Below are positions 32,295-45,000 of a stretch of 64,000 nucleotides of DNA, piece by piece. Within the stretch, counting starts at the first letter, position 1, and each line of letters starts with the position of its first letter. Below the pieces are notes generated by a model, which worked only from the letters and a program-made list of their open reading frames with translations, did not search any database and was not told the DNA's origin. Source of the stretch: Pseudopithomyces maydicus. Its lineage: Eukaryota; Ascomycota; Dothideomycetes; Pleosporales; Didymosphaeriaceae. Location: NCBI GenBank assembly GCA_026873275.1, contig JANTUC010000003.1, positions 1,426,001 through 1,490,000 of the forward strand, read 5' to 3'. The position numbers and the translations under genes were made by a program.

Positions 32295-35200
32295 ATGGCG
32301 GAGCCCGCCCGGCTCGTCGCCCAACCCGCCGCCCACGACGATCCTGACGATCTCGACGCCGACGGCGAGTACGAGGACGATGACATGGACTACGGGCACC
32401 ACCTCCAGCAAGAGCACGAGCACGTCCAAGACGAGGGGCACACCACAGATGCCGAGGGCTCCGACGTTGATGCCGAGGGCGAGGAGGTAGACGACGACCA
32501 CGGCGACCATGACGAAGGCGACCATGACGACGACGACGACGACGACGATGACAGCGAGCCCGTGGGCGCTGTCAAGATGGCCGCCCCAGAAGATGCATAC
32601 TCCGAGCCCGACGACGATGACGACGAGCCCGACGCCAAGATCAGTGACAGTGAACACGACTCGGAGAGCTCTGAGCTGTCCGAGGCAGAGAACGGCTGGC
32701 AGGCCGAGAGTGAGGACGGCGAAGCTGATGCTGGAAAGCCAGACCCGAACGTTTGCGTGTAAGTCTGGACATCCAATCCTTGCAGTGTCACGGGCATTCA
32801 ATTGATTCTACCAGATACTGTAATGAGGACGAGGACAACGACCCAAACGAGGAGTTTGAGGAGATTTTGTCGTGTGTCGAGTGTGGAGATATGGGTGAGT
32901 GGCTCCCTCCACAGAATGTTCAACGTTCAACCTTGCGCGTTTCGGGGTAGCTGACATGATCTTTGTTCCTGCAGCACATCGGCAATGCGCCCGTGACGCT
33001 AACACCCTTAGCCCATCTGATGGTATGTCCATGGCGGGACTGGTTGCAAAAGCACTCGCACTAACCAGCTACGTTTCTAGATCCGAAGAAGTGGTCGTGT
33101 ACGGCCTGTATCAACGACCGACTCCACAAGGGCGATCGAGATGAGACCTCGGAGTCCCTCACTCGCCGCAGGCTGTCGTCGGTGCCCAAGTTGGCACGGG
33201 ATTTATTGCCCTCACATCGTGGGCATGTTCCCAAAGGTCATTCTATCTTTAATGAACTCATCCTTCCAGACGACACTGCGGACGGGGCTCGTTCGCTGCG
33301 GAAGCGAAAGGCTTCACACGAAGAAGAGGTGCTGCCTGTCAGGCAAACTAGGAAAAAGCGCAGGTCATCCGAGCTTTCCAAATCGGATGCAGGGAAGTCG
33401 ACTGCTGCCTCACCGCCCCGTGCGCCAGCTAGAAGTATCGTGACAGATGGCAACGAGAGTGAAGGCGCCCAACAAACCGCTTCGGATCATGAGTCAAACC
33501 GTCTGCGTTCTTCACGCTCACGGCGAACAAAACCAAAACGGAGTGATAAGCGGCCATTAGTATGGATTGACGAGCCTCTAGATCATCTTAAGAGTTTGGT
33601 CATTGTTTTCCATCTCAATAACGAGAAGGTCCAGAAGATTGTGACTGCAAAGCCAAAGAAATCGGAGACTAGACCGTTGACCAAGGAAGAGGAACGGAAA
33701 GAGCGACGTCGTGAGAAAGACCGCGAACGCCGTGAGCGTAACCGCCGCGCGGAGCGCGAAGCTCGTGAATCAGTAGAGGAATCACACTACCCCATGGCTC
33801 CAAATCACTATGCTGCGCCCATTTTTGGCTTTGCGGACAAGGAGACCGACGAGCAGAAGAGCAAGCCTTATGGAGGGATCTTGTCTGAAGCCGATGCCGA
33901 TACCACGAAAACATACCCAACCCAGGCTGATAGGAAACGCTTCGAGGATGCACGCTTGAAAGCGGAAGATGCTTGGAAGCAGAAGCAGGAGTCATTGTAT
34001 GCAGGACAAGAGCCTCTAAAGCCATCGAAACAGGCAGGTCCGCCGAGCAAAATTAAGTGCATCAATTTTGGTGGGTGGGAGATCGATACGTGGCACGCAG
34101 CACCGTATCCCGAAGAGTACAGCAAGAATAGGGTCCTTTACATTTGTGAATTTTGTCTCAAATACATGAACTCCGATTACGTAGCATGGCGACACAAGGT
34201 AAGGCTAATTCTCCAATTTATGGGTTGTACTAAATTACCCAGCTCAAATGTCCTGCGAAGCATCCTCCCGGCGACGAGATATACCGCGATGGCAAATTCT
34301 CCTTTTTCGAAGTCGACGGCCGGAAAAATCCTGTCTATTGTCAAAATCTCTGTCTTCTCGCGAAACTCTTCCTTGGATCGAAGACCTTGTACTACGATGT
34401 CGAGCCCTTCCTATTCTACGTCATGACCGAATGCGATCAATTCGGCTATCACTTTGTTGGATACTTCTCGAAAGAGAAACGACCAAGTTCTCTGAATAAC
34501 GTTTCCTGTATTCTTGTTCTCCCTATTCACATGCGCAAGGGCTACGGGCAATACCTCATCGAATTCTCGTATCTCCTCACTCGTGTGGAGAAGAAGACTG
34601 GCAGTCCAGAGAAGCCTTTGAGTGATATGGGCTTGGTCAGCTATCGAAAATACTGGCGACTGGTTATGTGCGAAGAGCTTCTGAACCAGAAGGGCCCAAT
34701 TTCAATCACAGCTATATCCGAACGGACTGGTATGACCCCGGATGATATCGTCTCTGCATTGGAAGGTCTGCGTGCCTTGGTACGCGATCCTGTGACTAAG
34801 ACATACGCCCTTCGTCTCGATTACACGTACTTCAGGCAATATATCGAAAAGTGCTACAACGCGGGCAATCCGACGATAAATCCTGAACGTCTTCAATGGA
34901 CCCCTTACGTGATGGGACGTTTCGGACAGTATGAAGACGGACCTGCTCTCCATGCCGTCCAGCAGCGCGATGAAGAGGACGAAGAGGAGAAACCTGAGCC
35001 TGAAGAAGGTGTACAAATGGAAGAGGCCTTGAAGGCTTCCAAGGTGAATGGCGCTTCACAAACCGGCTCAGCGAATGGCGAACTTGGTGAAGGTACAGCG
35101 ACACCCATTGTTGCAGCAGAAGACTCCATCAATGGTGGTTCACCCATGCCAGGAACGCCTCTTGCGAATGGTAGCATCGTTGCAGTTGCCGGCTCCCAGA

Positions 35201-35901
35201 TTACAAATACACCTTCAATTCCAGCCACTCGATATGAGGTTTATCCACCGATTCCCGGGCAGCAGCCGCCCAGACGGAGACCTGGGCGGCCATTTGGCGC
35301 ACGACGCCGCACTAGCACGCCACAAAGGAATCGATCACATACTCTGACCATAGCAACGGCACCGGTTCCCCGCATTCAGTTCTCTCCGACTGGAAATGGC
35401 AAGGCATCGCCCGGCTTGAATGGTCTTTACACCCCTAGTTTTAGTTTGAGAAGAACTAGAAGCAGGCTAGGCGAGAGTGTTTTTAACGGCATCGATGATG
35501 ACGAACTCGAAGAGGGCGGGGAAGTGAAAGCGCCCGGTAGACGGACCACACGTAGTACCACCAAAAGCCCGCATACTATCAAAAATATTAAAGGAAAAGG
35601 CAAGGCCATATCTGACGACGACGAAGAAGATGACGAGGGTGGCGATGACGATGATGATGAGGACGAGGACGAGGACGAGGACGAAGAAGAAGAAGAAGAA
35701 GAAGAAGAAGAAGAAGAAGAAGAAGAAGAAGAAGAAGAAGAAGAAGAAGAAGAAGAAGAAGAGCACGAGGATATTGATGAAGATGCGGAGGGAGAGGACG
35801 ACGATGAGGATGCTGAAGGCGAAGATGATGATGCTGAAGGAGAAATGGACATTGATGCTGAGGGCGAGGATGATGATGATATCATCATGCCTGATGCATG
35901 A
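32295..35901 (+). CDS. PHD-finger MYST histone acetyltransferase (Sas3/KAT6-like)
   Basis: Five exons (32295-32758, 32815-32894, 32975-33022, 33081-34198, 34243-35901) encode 1122 aa. The introns are 56, 80, 58 and only 44 bp. A highly acidic head leads into a PHD-type Cys/His finger, VYCNEDEDNDP to SCVECGDMAHRQC to WSCTACIND, spread over exons 2-4. The MYST domain starts KCINFGGWEIDTWHAAPYPE and has the C2HC finger YICEFCLKYMNSDYVAWRHK continuing CPAKHPPG across intron 4. It also has the catalytic Cys in VSCILVLPIHMRKGYGQYLI (with the acetyl-CoA loop) and Glu in SPEKPLSDMGL. It should acetylate histone H3 in a NuA3-like complex. The tail is basic, then strongly acidic with about 28 consecutive Glu encoded by (GAA)26. 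Confidence 0.94.
35683..35760 (+). repeat. (GAA)26 trinucleotide repeat coding poly-Glu
   Basis: A perfect GAA tract of 78 bp inside the MYST gene, flanked by GAC/GAG acidic codons. It is likely length-polymorphic. Confidence 0.95.
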
Positions 35902-36606
35902 GCGCGAGATTGTGACGGTTGGTATTGCAGATGTATTTGAGGCCTATGTGCATCTATCTCGGCGTTTGAGGGGATATGGTTTTACTTCTTCGGGACGACC
36001 CTTGGTCAGTGGCCGTCAAGACGCTTGATTCGACTGGCGCTTGTGTTCGTTTCGACTTCGCATTAGGGAAAGATACCTTGGGAGGGAGTTCATTTGAATA
36101 TGAATAACAATCATTCTACTCTTATTCCTTTGTGACATTGCCGCCCCTGGTTGTTGTATATACAGTTTCTGTGCATTGTGCGTGACTCTTGTTCCCAAGG
36201 TTGGAGTTCTATCGGCCTGAAATGTTCCGAAGGTTACGTTGATCTTCGCTTCCTCTCCACCCTCCGCAAAGATCTCCACCATTACTACTACCGGCGGGGG
36301 ACCCCGCAGGTGGATAGGCCACAGATTCTACGCCGGTACCATCCGCCAGCTCAACTGTGACGTCCAGTATCGACTTCATATCGACTAATTTGTCAAGGCT
36401 TGGCTGCATCCGTAAGGCTAATGTACATCTATGCGCTAATCCCAGCCTTTATCCGGATATTCTGGATGTCATTTGAATTAACGTGCGAGTGTGACGCCAA
36501 TTTTTAGAAGACACTCGGGCAGTAAAAGGAGCCAATCTATAAGCCCAGTGGTTTCAACTGCGTGATTGCTTGATTATCTCCACACCTGACCAGGCGGCAA
36601 TCGACC
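35902..36606. other. Intergenic between MYST and GH43 genes
   Basis: No supported gene. The minus frame at 36016-36282 has no domain. Confidence 0.5.
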
Positions 36607-39074
36607 ATGTCACGACGGATTGTAGGCATAATCTTTCTTGCCATCCCCCTGATCTTTCCTGGTGTTACCAAAGGGAAAAGAAACTCGCCCCTTTTCTTAA
36701 TCCGATCCTACCTGGCTTCCATCCTGATCCCAGCTGTACATTCATCGCCGAAGAAGAGACGTTCTACTGCGCATCATCTAGCTTCAATGCATTTCCTGGG
36801 GTTCCTATCCACGCGAGCAAAGATCTGAGAACCTGGCGTCTTGTCGGTGAGTTCGTTCCGCAGTTCACTCTAGCCCGTACCTAGCTAGCTGCCTAGGTAT
36901 TTATGTGCAGCAAATTACCGGCGCGGGACCGTCATTCACAATCTAAACCTTCACGCTATGATATTCATCACGTATTAGTAGTATGAATGACCCGCCGTGT
37001 TCCCTGTTTCACCTCCTCGTATTTCTCCTCGAGCTGTTCCGATCACCAGTTTTCAACTCTTTGTTTCCGATCGATCTTCAGGCGAGAATTGCAAATACAT
37101 CCCGTCCCTCTTTGTTTCGTTCTAGAATTTTACTTTACCGGATACTGAAAGGATCTTTACTAGTCGCCAGGGCAGAACATGGGCTACATTCTACCGTAGC
37201 TGACTTACCGGTGGTATTACAGGGAACGTGTTGAATCGCGAGAGTCAACTTGCCGAGCTTGCAATATCAGTAGGCGGAACCAGCGGGATCTGGGCGCCTA
37301 CGTTGCGACTGAGAGATGACACGTGGTATCTCTTGACTACCATGGTTCATGATAAGAAAGCGGTTGATGATCCGTCACGCTGGCGAAATGTACGTCACCA
37401 CTCAAACTTCGTGCGTGGTTGAATCATACAATTGATGGGGTATTGTACCGCAGGTTATATTCACTACAAATGACATTTGGAACGAAAGCAGCTGGAGTGA
37501 CGCCGTGCATTACAAGTTTGAAGGATATGACACAAGTCCATTCTGGGACGAGGATGGAACTTCATACGTGGTGGGAAGTCATGCATATAAAGTAAAGTAT
37601 GTTGTCTATTCTACCCTTACCCCTTAAATCGGGATTCACAATGACACTAGAAGACCAGGGATTTATCTTGCCAAGGTAAACTTGACCACTGGAGTAGTCC
37701 AAAGTAACTGGACGAATTTATGGAGCGGTACAGGTGGCCTTGTAAGCATGTCTTTTCGGGAAAGGCATATTAATTAATGCTCACCAAAGTAGGCTCCAGA
37801 AGGGCCTCATATCTATCGAAAAGATGACTATTACTATTTGATGATAGCAGAAGGTGGGTATTCTGAGCTTTGCCCATCTACTCTGACTGATGGTTATAGG
37901 TGGCACCGGTTTAGGCCATATGGAGACCATGGCTCGGTCGAAAAATCTCCATGGACCTTACAAACCCAACCCTGCCAATCCCATATTAACTAATGCGAAC
38001 ACAATTGAGTATTGTCCGGCTCTTCTTTTCCTTTCACATAGGCATTCCTAATTCTGATTTAGTTCAAACTGTAGGTCACGCAGACCTTTTTCAAGATTCA
38101 CATGGCAAGTGGTGGTGTGTTGCGCTTTCAACACGAGGAGGCCCTGATTTTGAAATTTATCCAATGGGAAGAGAAACAGTGCTCACAAATGCGACTTGGG
38201 CGGAAGGTGAGTGGCCCCTCATCCAGCATCCTATCAGAGGCATAATGGACGGGTGGCCGCTCACCGAGCCGAATCAATACCTCCCAGGCCACGGGTGAGC
38301 TCATAGGCATGCATTATTCTAATTTCGACTAATGAGATGCAGCCCTCTTGTCGATCAAGGTGACAATGACATTCAGTTCCTTCCTGGATCAGAACTCCCA
38401 CCTCATTTCCTCCACTGGCGCATACCTGTCAAAGAGGACTATATTATTTCACCCGAGGGACACGAGGGATACCTGGGCCTCCGGCCTTCCAAGCTCAATC
38501 TTACAGGTATTGATGGGAACTCGGCTATAGGAGGTCAGACGTTCGTAGGCCGAAGACAAGTGGACTCGCTTTTCACCTATCGTGTAACTCTTGACTACAG
38601 CCCTAAGTCTATTCGAGAAGAAGCCGGCATCACCTTGTTTTTGACACAGGTAGGCGATAGGCTCGTTCAGGATGCATACCCACTGAACCATGGTAGAATC
38701 ACCATGCCCGCCTCGGCTTGACACTTCTCCCGACGTTTAAGTCGTCTGATTCCCTCACGCCGCATCTACGCTTCACAACTGAGCCATACTCTCCCGCTGC
38801 ACCGCCCTTTTGCATACCAATATCCGTAAGTTTGCAAAATACTCAACTGATCATGGAGATCAAAGCTTTCAACGAATCGCACTTCTCGTTCGCGGTTGGG
38901 CCTGTCGGGAGCTCAAAGCTGAGCGTTTTTGCTTACGCGCCAGGCGGTATTGTCAGCTGGGGGTTTACAGGTACACTGCTTGGTGTGTATGCGACCAGTA
39001 ACGGAGGAAACGGAACCAGTGTGGCATACGTGAAGGACTGGATGTATAAGGGCGAAGGCCAAATCAGGAAGTAG
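36607..39074 (+). CDS. GH43 beta-xylosidase/arabinofuranosidase-like enzyme, with a -1 frame break at the signal peptide
   Basis: Nine exons start at 36607, 37223, 37454, 37651, 37793, 37900, 38063, 38343 and 38697. The five-bladed GH43 domain begins NPILPGFHPDPSC (catalytic base Asp), continues with TSGIWAPTLRLRDD, DTSPFWDEDGTSYVVGSHA, GGLAPEGPHIYRKDDYYYLM (catalytic acid Glu) and YFQTVGHADLFQDSHGKWW, then QTFVGRRQVDSLFTYRVTLD opens a C-terminal beta-sandwich module. It would cleave xylose or arabinose from hemicellulose. A hydrophobic signal peptide (MSRRIVGIIFLAIPLIFPG) is in a different frame from the mature domain; one missing base in the A/G run at 36670-36683 explains this and yields 577 aa. 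The donor of intron 6 is weak (T|GTCCGG) but is fixed by the conserved EYFQTVGHADLF. The first intron is 376 bp, far longer than its neighbours. Confidence 0.82.
36847..37222 (+). other. Unusually long intron (376 bp) in GH43 gene
   Basis: The donor GTGAGT and acceptor TTACAG join LVG to NVLNRESQL with no missing family residues. The other introns of this gene are 46-64 bp. Nothing coding was recognised inside it. Confidence 0.7.
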
Positions 39075-40193
39075 CCAAGCTGCGATAGCTTCAGCGGCAT
39101 GGAGGATTCCAAATATAGACTTGTCTCAGTTTCTCCCCTAGCCCTCCCACTTCCAACATGACATATATCGGGTACCTACATGGTCCCACTGCACACTTCA
39201 GGCTCCCCTCGGTAACCCCAGTCCTCGAGATTCCATACTCGTACAAGACGGGTAGCGACACAATCAGCCAGCCGCCTGACTCGATAACATATCGTGACCA
39301 GATTTGCGACCTCGCCGTCCAGGCTTGACGCGCCTCAGCCGCTCCCGGCTCGATGCTATCTACTAGGTATCCGCAATCTTATCGATTCCTGCCCATGGCG
39401 TCAATCAGGCCGCCAGTGGAAATGTTGATACAAACTCTAATCCCCGCGCCGTTATCCGTCACACACCCGCCACAGACCAGGCACCCTCCCTGTCCGCCCG
39501 TGTGCTTGTGGTGTAGGTACATGTCTCTCAGCAACTGCCGTTGTGCGCGCGACCATGCTGGCTGCACGCTCTCTGGAGGGCGCGGGCGGGAACACAAAGG
39601 GCAGCGGCGGCGAAGTCTGGCGCGCTTCTGTGAAACGCGGTTGACAAGGCTGATGCATTAGGGTTTAGAGTGTTGGATTAGAGTGTCACGGTGTGAGCGT
39701 GGCTGCAGACATGCAGACCCGGTGCCGAACCTTTGAAGGAGAGCGGGTGCGTGCTAGGCCAGGCCATGTCGTATGGGGAGCGGCCATGTCGTGACAAATC
39801 ATCACATGGGTTCTTGTTGAGATGATGCAGAAGTGTGGGCTCGCACTGTAAGTCCAGTACGTACAGTACAGTATGAACTAGTGTTGGTAGTCACCGTGGT
39901 GCAGTGTGCACCCACGCCTGTGGCGGGTGCTAGGCCCAAGTAGGCGTCCCGTGCCTTAGCCCCCGGGGAGCCCGCGGGCCCTCACATATCACGTGTACAT
40001 AAATGCGGGCGGCGCCCTGTGATCGCCACGCGCTAAAGACGATGTGTAGCGGGACAATAGCCCGCGTTGAGAACGACGAGTCAAGTCATCGTGGACCAAC
40101 ATCCTCCGTACCCAACGGACCCCTCTGTACGACAACGTGCGTACGTCATCCAATACAACCATTCCCTGCAGCATCGCAAACATCGGTGTAAAC
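39075..40193. other. Intergenic between GH43 and P450 genes
   Basis: No gene supported. It includes GTACGTACAGTACAGTA at about 39860, a small imperfect palindrome. Confidence 0.5.
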
Positions 40194-42074
40194 ATGCAGC
40201 TCATTGCTCTCGTGGTGCAGCTCGTGGTCGTGTGCATAGCCGTATTCCTGTATCGGTATTGGATGAATCCATTGCGAAAGGTCCCTGCTGCGAATCCTCT
40301 CGCACATTTCACTTCGCTATGGATCCATTATGTGCGTTGGCGTGCCGTCGAGAACGCGACCATCAAGCGCGCCCACGAGCAACTCGGCCCAGTAGTCTGT
40401 CTTGGACCGAACGAGGTCAGCGTGAACTGCGTCCAGGGCGGCATCCGAGACATCTATGCGGGTGGCTTTGAGAAGAGCGGTACCGACGGAGCCTTCAATT
40501 GGTACTCCTTCTTCTCCAATTATGGTGGGTGAGTTTCCAATCTTTCCTTCCAACGGGAGGAACGAGCTGCTGATGGATTGGCAGCGTCGACAACATGTTT
40601 TCGACGGGGCGCAATAAGCCGCACTCTACGCGCAAACGCATGCTCAGCAACATTTACAGCAAGTCGGTGGTCACTGCGTCACCGGCCTTGCTTGCCCAGG
40701 TCGGTACCATCATTCACCATCGGTTCTTGCCTCGGCTGGCATCGACATTTACCGACGAAGAGCCTGGTGTCTTGAATATCTACGCACTGCTCAGTGCCAC
40801 CGCCATGGACATTGTGACCGCCTACATCTTTGGTTTGAGGTCGAGCTCGAACCTCGTAAGTAACCCGGAACAGCTGTTATGGTTCCTCGGTTTGTACAAT
40901 TCCCGGCGATCTTTCAACTTCTGGCCACAGGAGCTTCCCGCATTGACTGCCTTCGTAGAGCGGTGGCTTGGTTATCGATTGCTACCGAAGTGGGTCGACG
41001 AAGCGAACGGGAAGATCGAAGGTTGGACCCAGGCCATGTGCCAAAGCGCCGCCGCAGTCATAGCCCGGGAGTTGCTGATATTGCAGACACACCAATCGTG
41101 TACGAGCAACTTTCGGTCGCTTTATCGACAGACTTGAAAAGACTGGCCGAGATGGCATCCATCTCGATCCGTACGTTGCGAGTGAACTTTTGGATCATTT
41201 AGCTGCGGGTTTCGATACTTCCAGTATCACCTTGACATACGTAGTTCACGAGCTGTGCCGTCACCCGAAGGTGCAAGAGCGCCTACGACAGGAGCTCCGC
41301 ACACTGTCACCTCCCATTTTCTCTGACTCCTCGCCTTTTCTTCCCGACGGGAAAGCAGTGGATGCGCTGCCTCTCCTCCATGCGGTTGTTTGGGAGACGC
41401 TTCGCCTCCACCCCGCAATCCCTGGCCCGCAACCTCGTGTTTCCCCGCCACAAGGGTGCCATCTTGGCTCGGGAGAGAACACATATTATGTACCGGGAGG
41501 CGTCAGAGTAAGCGCCAGTGCCGGCTTGTTGCATTTAAACGAGCATGTATATCCGCAAGCGGACGAGTGGAAGCCGGAACGGTGGCTGGGGATGGAGAGG
41601 CTTGATGAAGAGAAGCGACGGGATATGGAGAGTAGATGGTTCTGGGCGTTTGGAAGGTAAGTCTGCTCGGACAAGATTCGTACAGATTCTTACTCAAGTC
41701 AGTGGTGGACGCATGTGCGTGGGATCCCACCTCGCCGTGTACCGTGAGTCATGTCCCCGATTCCTGCCCTAGACGCTTGCCTTGGCCGTGCACCATTTAC
41801 ATGTGAGGAGTGCTGAAGCCAGGCTTGTGAGCGGCTACCCGAAAAGATACGCCCCATTGTCTTTTCGTCAAGGCTTTTGCCTTGGCCAAGTTAAACAACC
41901 ATTACGACATACACTGATATCAAATCAGAGATGAAATACATCATAGCCTCCCTCTACTCGAATTACACGACTATCATTGTCGATGATACCGGCATCGAAC
42001 AATCAGATGCCTACACCGCACCCCCACAAAGTGACAAGCTTCTTATCAGGCTATTAAAGCCGAGTTCATGCTGA
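40194..42074 (+). pseudogene. Cytochrome P450 monooxygenase, interrupted by two -1 frame breaks (pseudogene or sequence errors)
   Basis: Exons 40194-40528, 40585-41656, 41703-41743 and 41929-42074 cover a whole P450 of about 531 aa. They include a membrane anchor (QLIALVVQLVVVCIAVFLY), the I-helix AAGFDTSS, the ExxR motif in VVWETLRLHP, PERWL, the heme loop FGSGGRMCVG (Cys ligand, formed across intron 2) and a family-like C-terminus YSNYTTIIVDDTGIEQSD. Two breaks interrupt it. Near 41067-41069 the frame moves from AAVIAR to GVADIADTPIVYEQLS. Near 41151-41156 it moves from LKRLAEM to HLDPYVASELLDHL. Each equals one missing base, at a G3 and a GG. As written, translation stops at 41137. The last intron is 185 bp. 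P450s of this kind oxidise hydrophobic metabolites; the substrate is unknown. Confidence 0.8.
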
Positions 42075-45000
42075 GCTTGTCTCAATATTTGCTGTACTGC
42101 TGTGTGCCTCTGTATCTCGTTTGCAGTGAGTTCCTCATGCTGGCTCCGCGTGGGTGATGGTATCCATACTTGGCTTTGGGGAAATATGGTGGGAAGCCTC
42201 TGAGGAGAGCGGTGTCGGCATTCTGCATCGGCGTGCGAACAAACCCTATCATGCCTAACAACCATGGTTCTGAAAATTTGCTAGCGGGAGAGGCGGGCTA
42301 ATGGCGTCTCATGGCAAAGAGCTAGACTACCGCTCGATGGAGCAAACTGACATACCGGAGGCGGCGTTGGCTAGTGCGATGGCCTTCACTCATGCAGACA
42401 TATTGATTGGTTGAGATGGGGAAATGACATTGTCTAACAAGAGATTTATGCTCAACGTTGGCGTGACGCTGCCACATGCTGTCTATGTCTTAGGTAGACG
42501 ATAAGAGCGCATGCCGCTTGCTGTTGTCCGGTTACCAGATGAATTATGCGGCCTTGATGCACGACGGTATTGGTAGTTCGGTTCGCGTTACCTCGTCATT
42601 GCGGCACGCATGCGCACAATACCTACCTTTGGACCCACTCATCTCAACTTGCTCATGCGCGCGGCACGACAGCGGCTCATATGCTGTGACCAACGCTTCT
42701 GGTCGCTGGTGCAGGTCACCTGCTGCTGGGCGTAAGGCGAATTCGAGTCTGCACATCCTGCGGAATGCGGGGTGGAAGGTTGCACAATCACCGTCAACCG
42801 TGAAAGCACACAATGGTAACTTTTGGAGGAGGGGACGAGTTGACTAGCCCCACTTCTGTGCTGCTGCGTTCGAATCCATATCAAACCTATTGAAGGTGCT
42901 CGCAAGTACCTGAGTGATTCTGCGGTCAGCTGGTCCTATCAAGCGGCTGACGCTACAATACGTGATGGTTTCCGTGCATACTATGTCATGAGGGGTTTGC
43001 GAAAGGCAATCAGACGATATTGGCCGGGGGTTTTGGCGGCACATATTGCTTAGGGAGGTTTTTCTAGCGCAATGCAGCCAGATGCCAACATCCACGAGCT
43101 CTGATGAAGAGATGTTCGAGGGATCTTGGCGAATTCAGGTGGACACGGCGCTGCTGGAACCAGGTGCCGGGTTTGCGAATTCTCCGAAAGACGCTGCCAC
43201 GACGGAACACATGGCGGTAGCCAGGCAATGTGAGAGCCGCAGACGGTTGCAACCCAAGGTACAGAGGGGCCGCACAATCACCTCAGCTTGGATACTATAC
43301 AGCACGGCTCACGGCGTGCGCTTACCGACGAGTGCAATATGTTGGCGTGCATGGCGTTTCGGCTGAAGCCAAGACGCATCGATGGCCTGGACATGGTCGC
43401 GACAAAGGCTCAGGCTCAGACTCAGATTGATTGAGCACATAGACGGAAGATGAGTGTCACAAACGGAAGGCAGACGAGAGATGGTTGGGGTCCCAGGAGA
43501 GCGGCGGTGTCGTTGGTGGAGTGGGGAGCGGAGCGGCAACAGCTGCAGGTACCACACGGGCTCGAAGGGTTGGTGGCGCGGGGGTTTCGATGGCGTCTGT
43601 GGTTGTGGAGGCTGATTGCGAGCGAGGTGTTATGAGGATGCCGGTTATATTGCAGCGTCGCTATCAGACGTCTCCCGTCACCGGGAAGGTCTTGTTGGCT
43701 AAACGGGCAGCGAATGGGGGAGCCGGTGGGTGTGTAACGTCGTAGAATTCTCACGATGCGCGGACAGCAGAGCGCCCCGTTCCATGCCGGCAGAGCAATC
43801 TGGGCGGCCATGTCCTCCACCAGAGCACCTCACCGCATCCCGCAAGGCCATCGTCTTGTGCATTCTGCCGCCGCCCAGCACTGTTTGTCCGCCTCTTTCT
43901 CTCAAGGCGGCACGCGGTGCGGTGTACTGTACCTACCGTGCTGCACCGCACCCCACCGCACCCCGCCGCACTGCGCGCATGCGTGGTGACCATGGCGACG
44001 GCGAAGACGTCGACGCCGCCACCAGCTGGCAAAGGCTGGGGCTGCCGTGCAACCATGGCATGCAAGCCTGGCCCGCTGGTCTCCGTCAATCCTGGATCCA
44101 TCGAGTCTCGAGGCCATGTGCGTGGACGTGTCTGTGTCTTGTCCCGCGATGGACGGACGGCAGCCACTGGCCGCGGTGCGCGCTGCCCCAGATCGTCTGT
44201 GACTCAAGGTTACGGGTCAGAGGAACCGGCAGCGAGCGCGTGGGCGAGGCAGGAGAGGTGAGATATTGGGCACCGGCGGCAGTTATATACGGCCTCTCGA
44301 GTAGAGTAGTTGGCAAAGGCTAAATGTTTCCGGGTCCTCGACGCCCTGCAGCCCTCGACCTGGAAACGGCCCTTGGACCATGCCGATGGTTCCTGTGCAG
44401 CATTGGCCGGGGGTCCCTCGTCGTGGGAGCATGTCAGTCGTTGTTCGTCCCTCTCCATCATGGCCTTCATGTCTGCATCTGTTACCTCTGGCGACCTCTG
44501 GCGACCTCTGCCGCCGAGGCTGTACATTCGACCTGGTAGTCCCATCCTGTATGCACTGTACTGACCTGTCACTCGTTCACATGCGTCTTGCCCCGGCACC
44601 TTTGGCCCTTTCCACGAGACTGGCGGTCGCTCCTGCTGGCATACTAGATCTGGATCAGAAAGAGAAGGCACGCTCGATACTCTCCACCCTCAGCACCACC
44701 CCGCCCCGTCTCCTGCGCAGCGACTCAAGGCCAGGTGGACAAGATTGAAGGGAGAGAGTCGTCGGGTAGTGCTGAGCGAGATATACCAGGCTCCGCGAAC
44801 TCTACTGGCGACGCTAAGGACCACTTCACCGCAGCCCGTCGCGCGGCTCCACCGTCTAGTGCCCCCCCAGCAGCGACGCCTCCTAGCGGGAGGGCAAACG
44901 TCGAACCAGAGGCGGCGCCCGTTGAGTTCTGACTAGAAGCTGAATCTTGCCTACCGCTACGAGCAACCAATTGGCAGGGTGGCTGTTGCGGCTTAGGCCA

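Noticed and set aside
31950..32801. 283-codon minus-strand Val/Leu-rich frame
   Set aside because: It is the reverse strand of the GAC/GAG-rich acidic head of the MYST gene, so the hydrophobic look is an artefact.
32895..33080. Apparent break in the PHD finger of the MYST gene
   Set aside because: Two ordinary introns flank a 48-nt exon; the Cys/His pattern is intact after splicing.
35467..35766. Poly-Phe minus-strand frame
   Set aside because: It is the complement of the GAA repeat.
42840..42880. GTTCGAATCC, a tRNA T-loop-like word
   Set aside because: The flanks do not form T, anticodon or acceptor stems. No tRNA gene was found anywhere in the window.
43485..44323. Several 80-200-codon frames upstream of the velvet gene
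   Set aside because: Low complexity, no domains, several lack an ATG, and they overlap on both strands.
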